From: Fictibacillus arsenicus | Lineage (GTDB): Bacteria; Bacillota; Bacilli; Bacillales; Fictibacillaceae | Assembly: GCF_001999465.1 (NCBI RefSeq) | Contig: NZ_MQMF01000001.1 | Span: 868,001-932,000, forward strand | DNA: 64,000 nucleotides | Direction of reading: 5' to 3' | Shown here: piece by piece, positions 8,500 to 16,296 of the stretch | How positions within the stretch are numbered: the first letter of the stretch is position 1 | How the letters are laid out: every line of letters starts with the position of its first letter | Made by a program: the position numbers and the translations under genes | Notes under the pieces: generated by a model | Database searches by the model: none | Told to the model about the DNA's origin: nothing | The model's input: the letters and a program-made list of their open reading frames with translations, nothing else

Positions 8500-9594
8500 T
8501 TAAAATTCATCATATAAATAAGCAGCTAAATAATCAGTAGAATAGACCTTCCAAACTCCATCTCTCTTAACCAAGTAATAAACGCCAGACTGGTCTTCAG
8601 TCATTGTTTCTGTCTGATTAGTATCGGGATTAGGAACATTATAATTCATAATGAGGTTATCTACCGTTACCTCAGCAAAATGTGTGGATAGAGATTTAAC
8701 TGTGAATGTTGGCTCACTTGCAATTTCTTGAACGACATTATACGGATCTTCCTGGTCCTCAAAAGCATAACGTAAGATATCGTTGTTCCATCCCCATAAT
8801 GAATGTGCCATTCCATAGTGGTTTTGTTCATTAAGAGCATCAAGTTCATCAGCATTTTTAGCATTTGTTGCATCTACAGCATCCTGCTCATCTGTTAATA
8901 TTAACGATTTTAATTGTTCCAATGTCGGTAGTTTCAGTTCTTCTTTACCTAGTGAACGCTTAATCATAACCGCTGATTGCGCACGTGTTGCATAACTATT
9001 AGGTGAAACAGTTGTTTCAGTTACACCTCTTAAAACCCCTACCCGAATAGCTTTAACTAAGTCATCATAAGCCCAGTGGGTAGTTTTTAAATCTGAAAAA
9101 CTTTTAGTCTGTCCTTTATCAAAATCTACATTAGCATCAAAGGCTCTTACTAGGATAGCAGAGATTTCCGCACGGGTAATCTTTCCATAAGGGTCAAAAG
9201 TTGTAGCGGTTCTGCCTCCCACGATATTTAAAGCACTTGCCGTGTTAATATCATTTTGTGCCCAGTGACCTTGAATATCAGTAAAATTCTTACCAGCTTT
9301 AGTCGTCTGAAGTTCTAAAGCACGCACAACCATTACTACAAATTCAGCACGCGTAATGTTGCTGTCTGGCTTTAAATATAAATAAGTAATACCTTGCTTT
9401 TTATTCTCTACTTTTTCTCCTCGAACGATATCAGATTGTAGCATATTAAGCATGTCGGCTTCAGCCCAATGTCCCCAAGTATCATCTGGGAAGTAATTGT
9501 CATAAGGATCCTTATACTCAGCAGCATTAACCGTTGTAGTAAGAGGGCTTAAAAGAAGTGCCGCACCTAACAAACCACCAATAAATTTTTTCAA
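8500..9594 (-). CDS. SLH-domain surface protein with uncharacterised C-terminal domain
   Basis: Protein of 364 residues with a signal peptide (about 1-24, TTVNAAE cleavage region). Three SLH repeats (about 35-225) include VRGEKVENK, VGGRTATTFDPYGKITRAE and RGVTETTVSPNSYATRAQ. The C-terminal 130 residues are of unknown function. That region ends in VYYLVKRDGVWKVYSTDYL, which resembles strand patterns of NTF2-like folds; this is a guess from pattern only. Start is TTG with GGGGGA upstream; the two following AAA codons fit an exported N-terminus. It has its own terminator and presumably its own promoter in the A/T-rich region above 9600. No enzymatic motif is visible. Confidence 0.82.
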   Translation of the reverse strand: MKKFIGGLLGAALLLSPLTTTVNAAEYKDPYDNYFPDDTWGHWAEADMLNMLQSDIVRGEKVENKKQGITYLYLKPDSNITRAEFVVMVVRALELQTTKAGKNFTDIQGHWAQNDINTASALNIVGGRTATTFDPYGKITRAEISAILVRAFDANVDFDKGQTKSFSDLKTTHWAYDDLVKAIRVGVLRGVTETTVSPNSYATRAQSAVMIKRSLGKEELKLPTLEQLKSLILTDEQDAVDATNAKNADELDALNEQNHYGMAHSLWGWNNDILRYAFEDQEDPYNVVQEIASEPTFTVKSLSTHFAEVTVDNLIMNYNVPNPDTNQTETMTEDQSGVYYLVKRDGVWKVYSTDYLAAYLYDEF

Positions 9595-9833
9595 AAAAAT
9601 TTCCCCCGTCTAGTAGAATTTAATAGTATACGGAAAAATTATAAGTTTTTTCCATTTTTTTGTCCTATGTCTTTTTTCCTATTTTCCAAAAAAAATATTC
9701 CATTTTCACTTTAACTAAAAGGTTTTTAGTTAAAAATAAAGTTTATTAACAAAATGGTTATAATTTTCTCTATCCAATCGAATTTCAAGTCAATTGTTTA
9801 AAGTAAATGAAAAAGGTGTTATTTTAATAAAAC

Positions 9834-9868
9834 AAAAAGCGCCGTTCTCCAAAAGTGAACGATGCTTT
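9834..9868 (-). terminator. Rho-independent terminator of the first LTA-synthase-like gene
   Basis: On the minus strand AAAGCATCGTTC pairs with GAACGGCGCTTT (one A-C mismatch, one T-G pair), followed by TTGTTTTATT. Confidence 0.75.
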
Positions 9869-9876
9869 ATTTATAG

Positions 9877-11844
9877 TTATTGTTTTATTATAAGTTTCTC
9901 TAATACATCACTAAAAATAACTTTATCAGAGATTGAAAGTTCTTTTTTAGCTTGGTCCCAACTTGGTTTACACAAATTGATATCCGTTATATTTCCAGTA
10001 GAGCCATCGAAGCATGTTCCTTTTTCAAAGAAACCTTCTGGAGAGGATTTATAAGTATACTCCCCGTTGGTCCAAGATAAATTACGCTGTACGACGAGCT
10101 GATTTTTCTCTTCAAATAAATTGTTACCCATCATAAACCGACTATCAAAAGGAATACCTAATGCATGTAAAATAGTCGGAGAAAGATCGATTTGCCCTCC
10201 TGTTCGTTCATATACACCTTTGCCCATATCGTTCGGCAAATGCATCACAAGCGGTACTTCCTGATAAATTTCTTCTATGTTATAAGGAGTAAATTCTTCG
10301 CCAGCTATCTTCAGCATAGCTTCATTATTATCGACTCCATAATCATGGTCTCCATACAGCAAAAACACTGTTTCATCCCAAAGGTTTTCCTTTTTCAGAC
10401 GTTCTACCATCATTCCAACAGCTTCGTCCACATAATGAACAGAATGCAGATAATCTCCAAAGATTGTTCCTTCATATTCTGCTACATCGAGAGAACGATA
10501 TTTAGATTGGATATTATACGGATGGTGACTGGTTAACGCAACAAGGAACCCGTAGAACGGTTTTTCCAATTTTAAGAGCTGATCAACCGACTGCTGCATG
10601 AACGGCTTGTCACCAAGTGTCCATCCAGCTATCTCTCCATTCTTAAAATCCCCTTCCCCGTAAAAATGATCGAAACCATAATTGTCATACATCACATAAC
10701 GGTTCCAGAAGCTCTTTTCATAGGCATGAAAAGCGGCTGTCTCATAACCATTTTGTTTTAAAATGCCAGGAAGTGAATCATACGTGTTGCTTGGATAACG
10801 AACATAGACAGATCCAGAATACAAAGGATGCAAGGAAGCATTGGCTAAGAACTCCGCATCAGACGTTCTCCCCTGGCCAGTCTGTTTATAAAAATTCGGG
10901 AAGTACATACTTTCATCAAGAAGTTTATTAATGTTAGGTGTAATCTCATTGCCGTTTATCTTTTGGTTAATCACAAAGTTATTAAATGCCTCGAGTTGAA
11001 CCATAATCACATTCTTGCCGTTGGCCATTCCGTATAAAGGGGTTTCTTTCTTCATTTCTCTTTGATGTTTCTCAAACCATTCTTCAATCTCTTTCGATTC
11101 TTTGGCCGTGATTTTCTTTTGTTGAAAAACTGTTTCATTTACAAAACGGTACACATCATATCCATGAAATCCAATTAAACCAGTCTGACTGTAGAGCGAC
11201 ATGTTGTACCAGTTACTCGCAAAAAGAGCTGAGCCGTATTTTTTCACATAATCGTTAATAGGGCTCATCACAAATAAGTATCCGATAAGAAGCGCACCCA
11301 ATCCCAGTACAACACGAGTGACAGGACGCGCGATCAGCTTTCCGCTGCCTCTTTTAACCACAATAACAACCAGTGGAATAAGAACCACTAAATCCGCGAT
11401 GAATAGAAAATCTTTCATTTCAAACAAATCTAGGATACTACCAGAAATAGCACCCACTTGGTTCATTTGAGATAAGACAGTCATTGATAATAGGTCGTTA
11501 AAATAACGATAATAGATTAAATCTCCAACGATTAAAAACGTCAGGACAGCATTTAGAATAAGGAGGCTGATCCAGCGCTTTCTTTGTTTAAGTAACAGCG
11601 TCCAACAAGAGGCGATAAATAAAGCGCCAAGACTAATTAAAGTTAATCCCGCAAAAAAACCAGTGATTGTTCCTTTAAAAAAGAGTTTGTGTAAAGCTTC
11701 CTTCACATAAAAAACTAAACCCTGCGAGGCGAAGACAGTATCGGAGAACGCCGCAAATAAATATAGTTTAAGAAAAACGGCAATCAGGAAAGCTCCATAA
11801 AAAAAGAAGTCCCATCCCCAACGCCGAAAACCATTTAAAATCAT
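9877..11844 (-). CDS. LTA synthase family protein (membrane sulfatase-fold glycerophosphotransferase), paralog 1
   Basis: Protein of 655 residues with five predicted N-terminal membrane helices (about the first 215 residues) and an extracellular sulfatase-fold domain. Family hallmarks seen are VQLEAFNNF (metal Glu), the nucleophile Thr327 in QTGQGRTSDAEF, YEKSFWNRY, and GDHDYG near residue 500. LtaS-type enzymes polymerise or prime glycerol-phosphate from phosphatidylglycerol on the outer membrane face, making lipoteichoic acid. It shares overall architecture and many motifs with the gene at 19123-21078. AAAGGGGA eight bases before the ATG supports the start. Which paralog is the main synthase, and which a primase or stress form, cannot be told from sequence. 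Confidence 0.88.
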   Translation of the reverse strand: MILNGFRRWGWDFFFYGAFLIAVFLKLYLFAAFSDTVFASQGLVFYVKEALHKLFFKGTITGFFAGLTLISLGALFIASCWTLLLKQRKRWISLLILNAVLTFLIVGDLIYYRYFNDLLSMTVLSQMNQVGAISGSILDLFEMKDFLFIADLVVLIPLVVIVVKRGSGKLIARPVTRVVLGLGALLIGYLFVMSPINDYVKKYGSALFASNWYNMSLYSQTGLIGFHGYDVYRFVNETVFQQKKITAKESKEIEEWFEKHQREMKKETPLYGMANGKNVIMVQLEAFNNFVINQKINGNEITPNINKLLDESMYFPNFYKQTGQGRTSDAEFLANASLHPLYSGSVYVRYPSNTYDSLPGILKQNGYETAAFHAYEKSFWNRYVMYDNYGFDHFYGEGDFKNGEIAGWTLGDKPFMQQSVDQLLKLEKPFYGFLVALTSHHPYNIQSKYRSLDVAEYEGTIFGDYLHSVHYVDEAVGMMVERLKKENLWDETVFLLYGDHDYGVDNNEAMLKIAGEEFTPYNIEEIYQEVPLVMHLPNDMGKGVYERTGGQIDLSPTILHALGIPFDSRFMMGNNLFEEKNQLVVQRNLSWTNGEYTYKSSPEGFFEKGTCFDGSTGNITDINLCKPSWDQAKKELSISDKVIFSDVLEKLIIKQ

Positions 11845-11887
11845 TGATTGTATCCCCTTTCAGCACCTTCCCATTTTACAATTTAAT

Positions 11888-11930
11888 AAAAAAAAGGGCA
11901 ATCATCCCTTTTAGGAGATTACCCTTTTTT
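11888..11930 (-). terminator. Rho-independent terminator of the stalk-domain protein gene
   Basis: On the minus strand AAGGGTAATC pairs with GATTGCCCTT (one U-G), followed by a run of eight T. Confidence 0.88.
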
Positions 11931-11954
11931 CTAAGTATTAAAATTTATTAATGG

Positions 11955-12806
11955 TTATTTTATTGTAACATCCGGTAAAATTTTAACTATTTGAACTTCA
12001 ACAATCCCATTAGCTTTTTCAACAGTATTAAGTTCTAACCGGAAATTTATCGGATACATGTACTGTTCCCAAGCATTACTGTAATCTACGTAGAAAGGTA
12101 TTGTATTCACCGCATAATTTCCATATTCTAGTTTTATTTTATCACTGTAAAATTTCCCTAAAGTTTCAAATTGTCCTGCTTCTTCAAATTTCAATTTAAT
12201 AGTCATTAATCCGTTTTTTGCAATATCGAAATAGGCAGTTGCTTCCTTCCCATATAAAGGTAATTTTCCTGTTACTCGACCAGAGTCAACTGTAAACTCT
12301 GTATATGTTGTGTTAGGAACAATTGCTGCTATTTCTTCCTTGGTCATTCCTTTATGGAAAGGTTTTAACGCAGTAGCGACTTCCCCAGAGAAGATGTATA
12401 CGGTTTGGGTGTATAACGACCACTGAACGTCTGCTCCCATTGTTTCAGCAACAAATCGAACTGGGACAAGTGCACGACCGTTTTTAATTTTAAGTGGAAC
12501 ATCAATAACTTGTTTTACACCATTAACAGTCACATTCTTTGAATCAGTTACTAAAGAGATTTTTTTTTCACTTTTCTCTATAATAACTGAACGGGTCTTG
12601 TTATCCCATTCTACTTTTCCGCCCATTTTCTCAAATACTTTTCTTAATGGTACAAGTACACGATAGTTCTCCATAACAGGTGAAACATCAAAAGTTACTG
12701 AAGATCCATTTAATTGAACGCCGATTGGTCTTGCCGCATCAGCTTTTCCTGGTACGATACCAGCAATTAATACCAAAGCAAATAATAATGATAGTATTTT
12801 TTTCAA
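11955..12806 (-). CDS. Secreted protein with copper-amine-oxidase-type stalk domain and orphan C-terminal domain
   Basis: Protein of 283 residues: signal peptide (about 1-24), then two stalk repeats (about 28-140, cores VLVPLRKVFEKMGGKVEWDN and ALVPVRFVAETMGADVQW). A C-terminal domain of about 140 residues follows, rich in beta-strand-like alternation and without known motifs. The name of the stalk family is historical; no amine oxidase is present. Such domains usually place a module at the cell wall. TTG start with GGAGG eight bases upstream. It is divergently oriented to the NlpC/P60-SLH gene at 13051, so the 244-base region between them holds both promoters. The function of the C-terminal part is unknown. 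Confidence 0.8.
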   Translation of the reverse strand: MKKILSLLFALVLIAGIVPGKADAARPIGVQLNGSSVTFDVSPVMENYRVLVPLRKVFEKMGGKVEWDNKTRSVIIEKSEKKISLVTDSKNVTVNGVKQVIDVPLKIKNGRALVPVRFVAETMGADVQWSLYTQTVYIFSGEVATALKPFHKGMTKEEIAAIVPNTTYTEFTVDSGRVTGKLPLYGKEATAYFDIAKNGLMTIKLKFEEAGQFETLGKFYSDKIKLEYGNYAVNTIPFYVDYSNAWEQYMYPINFRLELNTVEKANGIVEVQIVKILPDVTIK

Positions 12807-12936
12807 ATTTTTTCCTCCTTTTTTTGTTCGTTATTTTTATCGGAAATTTCTCCCCATTATAAATGGTAATTTTTTGTCTAATTAGACATTAAATAGACAA
12901 ATGGCTTTAAGTCTCTTGTTTTCCATATGTAACATC

Positions 12937-12953
12937 TGTTACATAATTGTAAT
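12937..12953 (+). promoter_or_regulatory. Candidate WalR (YycF) binding site
   Basis: TGTTAC-ATAAT-TGTAAT matches the published WalR direct repeat TGTWAH-N5-TGTWAH exactly. It lies about 100 bases before the NlpC/P60-SLH gene, a typical wall-hydrolase target of WalRK. A third hexamer TGTAAC at 12928-12933 makes an inverted pair TGTAACA-TC-TGTTACA with it. Confidence 0.6.
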
Positions 12954-13050
12954 TTAAATAAAGTAGAAATATATGGTAGACTTATTTTTGTAGAAAAAAA
13001 TAGAAAATTCACTAAAAATAGTTTAATAGATTGAAAAAAGGGGAAAGGTA

Positions 13051-14085
13051 GTGTTTTTATTGGTTAAAAAGTTAGGGGCTTGGATCTTATCTCTTTTACT
13101 AGTCCTAACTCTTCTTCCAGGACAAGCAGATGCGGGAACAAGAGAAGACATAGTAACAACGGCGAAAAAATACATAGGTGTCAAATATACATGGGGTGGC
13201 ACATCACCTTCGACAGGATTTGATTGTTCGGGCTTTATAACATATGTATTTAAGCAAAAACACAACATAACAGTTCCAAGAATGACAACTGATTTATATC
13301 AGGAGGGAACTACAGTAAAAAAAGCAGATATAGAACTTGGAGATTTAGTTTTTTTCACTACTTATAAACCTGGACCTTCACATGCTGGTATTTACGTAGG
13401 AAGCGGAAAGTTCATCCATGCTTCTTCATCAAAAGGAATCACTATCTCTTCAATTAATGATCCTTACTATTGGGGTTCAAGATATTTAGGCGCACGCCGT
13501 TTTATTAAAGAAGAAGAAAAAGTAGCAACACTTTCTGTATTGCCACAAGGACAATATCATGATGTTCCTTTAAATTATTGGGCTTATAATCCAATCACTA
13601 CATTAAGTAAGAAGGGAATTATGAATGGTTACGAGTACAGCCAGTTCAAACCTGTAAAGTCTGTAACTCGAGCTGAAGCTGCAGCAATGGTTGCTAATGC
13701 TCTTAATTTAAGTGATTCTACTAATAAAAGTCAATTTAAAGATGTCTCTTCTACCTATTGGGCATCTGCGTCTATAAATGCTGTTAAAGAAGCAGGTATT
13801 ATTGCCGGATATCCAGATGGTACGTTCAAACCTACTAAAGAAATGACTAGGGACGAAATCGCTGCTTTAATTGATAAAACTTTTGTTCTGACAAATAAAT
13901 CTGCTAACAACTCATTTACAGATGTAAAAACAGATTATTGGGCCTATGAATCTATTCAACTATTAAGTGAGAATAAAATCGCATCAGGCTTTGAAGATAA
14001 CACATTTAAACCTCTAAAAGAAACATCCAGGGCTGAATTTTCAGCTTTCTTGTACCGAGCCCTTACAACTCTAACTGTAAAGTAA
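13051..14085 (+). CDS. SLH-domain NlpC/P60 endopeptidase
   Basis: Protein of 344 residues. A signal peptide (to about residue 26, ending QADAG) precedes an NlpC/P60 domain with catalytic Cys59 (FDCSGF), His111 (PSHAGIYVG) and a third polar His in KFIHASS. Three SLH repeats follow (about 168-344), with NGYEYSQFKPVKSVTRAEA, AGYPDGTFKPTKEMTRDE and SGFEDNTFKPLKETSRAEF. It would cleave D-Glu-(m)DAP peptide bonds in the wall (family knowledge). GTG start at 13051 with GGGG seven bases upstream; TTG at 13060 is possible. It is the first plus-strand gene of the window. The WalR-type box upstream suggests growth-coupled control. Confidence 0.88.
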   Translation: MFLLVKKLGAWILSLLLVLTLLPGQADAGTREDIVTTAKKYIGVKYTWGGTSPSTGFDCSGFITYVFKQKHNITVPRMTTDLYQEGTTVKKADIELGDLVFFTTYKPGPSHAGIYVGSGKFIHASSSKGITISSINDPYYWGSRYLGARRFIKEEEKVATLSVLPQGQYHDVPLNYWAYNPITTLSKKGIMNGYEYSQFKPVKSVTRAEAAAMVANALNLSDSTNKSQFKDVSSTYWASASINAVKEAGIIAGYPDGTFKPTKEMTRDEIAALIDKTFVLTNKSANNSFTDVKTDYWAYESIQLLSENKIASGFEDNTFKPLKETSRAEFSAFLYRALTTLTVK

Positions 14086-14118
14086 AAAAAAGCCATCTGG
14101 AGTGATCCAGATGGCTTA
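14084..14118. terminator. Bidirectional terminator between two convergent SLH genes
   Basis: A perfect stem of AAGCCATCTGGA and TCCAGATGGCTT with a four-base loop. A-runs on the left give a U-tract on the minus strand; TTATTATATTT follows on the plus strand. Confidence 0.9.
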
Positions 14119-14124
14119 TTATAT

Positions 14125-16068
14125 TTATTGTTTTTCTTCAATTGTTCTGGACAGGAATACCGACATCTCAGCACGTGTTACAGGTTGTTGAGGCTTGAAA
14201 GTTCCGTCTGGGTAACCATTTGCTATTTTTGCTAAAGATAGGTGTTGAATAGCTTTATAGGCAAAGTGACTCGTTTTAACGTCAGGAAAAATTTTTGGTG
14301 TTCCGGCAGTTTCTTTAAAAGAATATGCCCGATCGAGTAAAGATACTACTTCCGCCCTTGTTATTGTTTGGGCAGGTTTAAAAGATCCATCAGGAAAACC
14401 GCCAGCGAATTTTTTCTGAGCCATTGAGGCGACATAGCCCGAAGCAAAATAGCTGCTAGATACATCCGGGAATGAAGTTGATCTTTGTCTGCCATCAAGT
14501 TGAAGTGCTCTCCCGATCATCGAAACCGCTTCTCCTCTGGTTATAGGCTTTTCAGGATAAAACTTCCCATCCGGATAACCACCAACAGATTTTCTCGCAG
14601 TTAAATCATACACAAATGGTGCATACCATTTAGATGAAGTTATATCAGGGAAAGTAAGGTAAACCATAGTGTCTATCTTGCTTTTTTGCGATTCATTTCC
14701 GTCTTCGTCTACTGCAGTTACTTCATACAGGTAAAATCCTGGACTTACCTTTTCTGTAAATTGAGTGGTATTTAATAAGGATTTTATTTTGATTCCGTTA
14801 CGAAAAATGTTATACCCTTTAATCTTTGACTGATCAATAGAAGCAGTCCATTTAAGCATTATGCCTGTATTGCCAATCTTATAGTTAAGGCTACCAGGAG
14901 CAGTAGGAGGATTCTTGTCCAAAATCGGCGCCTGGATAAGCCCAAATCCATAATTAACGTCTCTTCCGACAGCTCCTAAATCCAATGCTTTCCCTTGTAT
15001 CTTTGTTCTAAGTTGGGATGGTGTTAGCAAAGGGTAGGCTTCTTTATATAAAGCAAAAATAGCTGATACATATGGTGTTGCCATAGAAGTGCCAGTAAGT
15101 GTTTCATATGAATTATTAAAAAAAGTACTATATATATTTACACCAGGCGCTACAAATTCAAGTTCAGGACCAGCACCTGAAAAATTTGGATGTTTTTTGT
15201 CTTTATCAACTGCTCCGACCGCTATAACGCTTGAATATTTTGCAGGATACATGACGTATTGATCTTCACTAAAAGTATTATCTGAATGGTTTCCAGAAGC
15301 TGCAACAATTAAGAGTCCTTTATTATAAGCTTCGTCTACTGCCAGTTTAAGTGCTGATGAACCTCCTTCTCCAGCCAAACTTAAATTTACAATATCCAAA
15401 CCGTTCTGTACTGCCCATTCTATACCGCTTATAATCTGAGAATGTTGCCCTGCACCATTGGCATCCAATACCTTAATTGAATAGAGTTGTGCATTTGGAG
15501 CAAGCCCTTTAACTCCAAAAGTATTGTCCTGAGCACCTATGATTCCTGCTACATGGGTTCCATGACCATTATTATCATCATAGGAACTCATACCAGGCAC
15601 AAACGAAACCCCGCCAGCTACTCTCAAATCAGAATGATCGATATCAATCCCGGTATCCATTACTCCAATCTTGAGGCCTCTGCCAGTAAAGTTGTTGTTT
15701 TCATTTATTACTTTTGAGAAATTCAAACCATAAATTTGCGGATCGATGTATTGTTCTTCAAGAACAACTTGTTTGTCCAGTTCAATAAAACGGACTAAAG
15801 AAGATGACGCTAATTGAATCGCTGCCTTACTCGATAAGGTAGCAGAGACCGCTCCAATACTTTCAAGGCGTAATTCAATGGAGCCACCTAATCTTTTTAT
15901 AAGTTCTTCATCAATCTGATTTTTGAAACCAATAATATAGGAACTCGTGTTTATTTCATCTTGAATACTCGCTGTCTCTGCAAATGCAGTTTGGTGTCCA
16001 ATTGAAAGATTAGTAACAATAAAAGATGAAATTAAAAAGACACTTATTTTTGACTTAAAACTAGCCAT
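14125..16068 (-). CDS. SLH-domain subtilisin-like serine protease (S8)
   Basis: Protein of 647 residues from the chosen start. Signal peptide (about 1-30), an I9-type propeptide (SSYIIGF to ELDKQVV), then a subtilase domain with complete triad: Asp138 (MDTGID), His172 (NGHGTHVAG) and Ser328 (GTSMATP). A fibronectin type III-like module (KNPPTAPGSL to VTAVDEDG) is followed by three SLH repeats to the C-terminus. It is an active, wall-anchored protease that could process other S-layer or surface proteins (inference). The ATG at 16066-16068 has a perfect AGGAGG six bases upstream; a 31-residue longer reading lacks support. It converges with the NlpC/P60-SLH gene and shares its terminator. Confidence 0.92.
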   Translation of the reverse strand: MASFKSKISVFLISSFIVTNLSIGHQTAFAETASIQDEINTSSYIIGFKNQIDEELIKRLGGSIELRLESIGAVSATLSSKAAIQLASSSLVRFIELDKQVVLEEQYIDPQIYGLNFSKVINENNNFTGRGLKIGVMDTGIDIDHSDLRVAGGVSFVPGMSSYDDNNGHGTHVAGIIGAQDNTFGVKGLAPNAQLYSIKVLDANGAGQHSQIISGIEWAVQNGLDIVNLSLAGEGGSSALKLAVDEAYNKGLLIVAASGNHSDNTFSEDQYVMYPAKYSSVIAVGAVDKDKKHPNFSGAGPELEFVAPGVNIYSTFFNNSYETLTGTSMATPYVSAIFALYKEAYPLLTPSQLRTKIQGKALDLGAVGRDVNYGFGLIQAPILDKNPPTAPGSLNYKIGNTGIMLKWTASIDQSKIKGYNIFRNGIKIKSLLNTTQFTEKVSPGFYLYEVTAVDEDGNESQKSKIDTMVYLTFPDITSSKWYAPFVYDLTARKSVGGYPDGKFYPEKPITRGEAVSMIGRALQLDGRQRSTSFPDVSSSYFASGYVASMAQKKFAGGFPDGSFKPAQTITRAEVVSLLDRAYSFKETAGTPKIFPDVKTSHFAYKAIQHLSLAKIANGYPDGTFKPQQPVTRAEMSVFLSRTIEEKQ

Positions 16069-16193
16069 TAATGTCCTCCTAGAAATTAAAATAAACAAAA
16101 GATGATACAATACAGCTTCTTCTTTAACTATCGGTATAAAATTGATAGAAATCAATAGCATTTTTTAAGAAGATTTGTCGAAGAGAAAACAAA

Positions 16194-16241
16194 GTAAAAA
16201 CCACCTGGAAAGATTAAAGATTAAACGTCTTTTCCAGGTGG
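16194..16241 (-). terminator. Rho-independent terminator of the SLH-amidase gene
   Basis: On the minus strand CCACCTGGAAAAGA pairs with TCTTTCCAGGTGG, followed by TTTTTAC. Confidence 0.85.
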
Positions 16242-16266
16242 ACATATAAGTAAGTTGTATTTGTTT

Positions 16267-16279
16267 GGGGTCAGACCCC
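16267..16279. repeat. REP-like palindrome GGGGTCAGACCCC
   Basis: A 13-base near-perfect palindrome (GGGGTC-A-GACCCC) between the SLH-amidase stop codon and its terminator. Similar GGGGTC/GACCCC palindromes recur as dispersed REP-type elements in many bacterial genomes. I saw only one copy here. Confidence 0.45.
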
Positions 16280-16296
16280 TACTTTTTCACTAGGTA

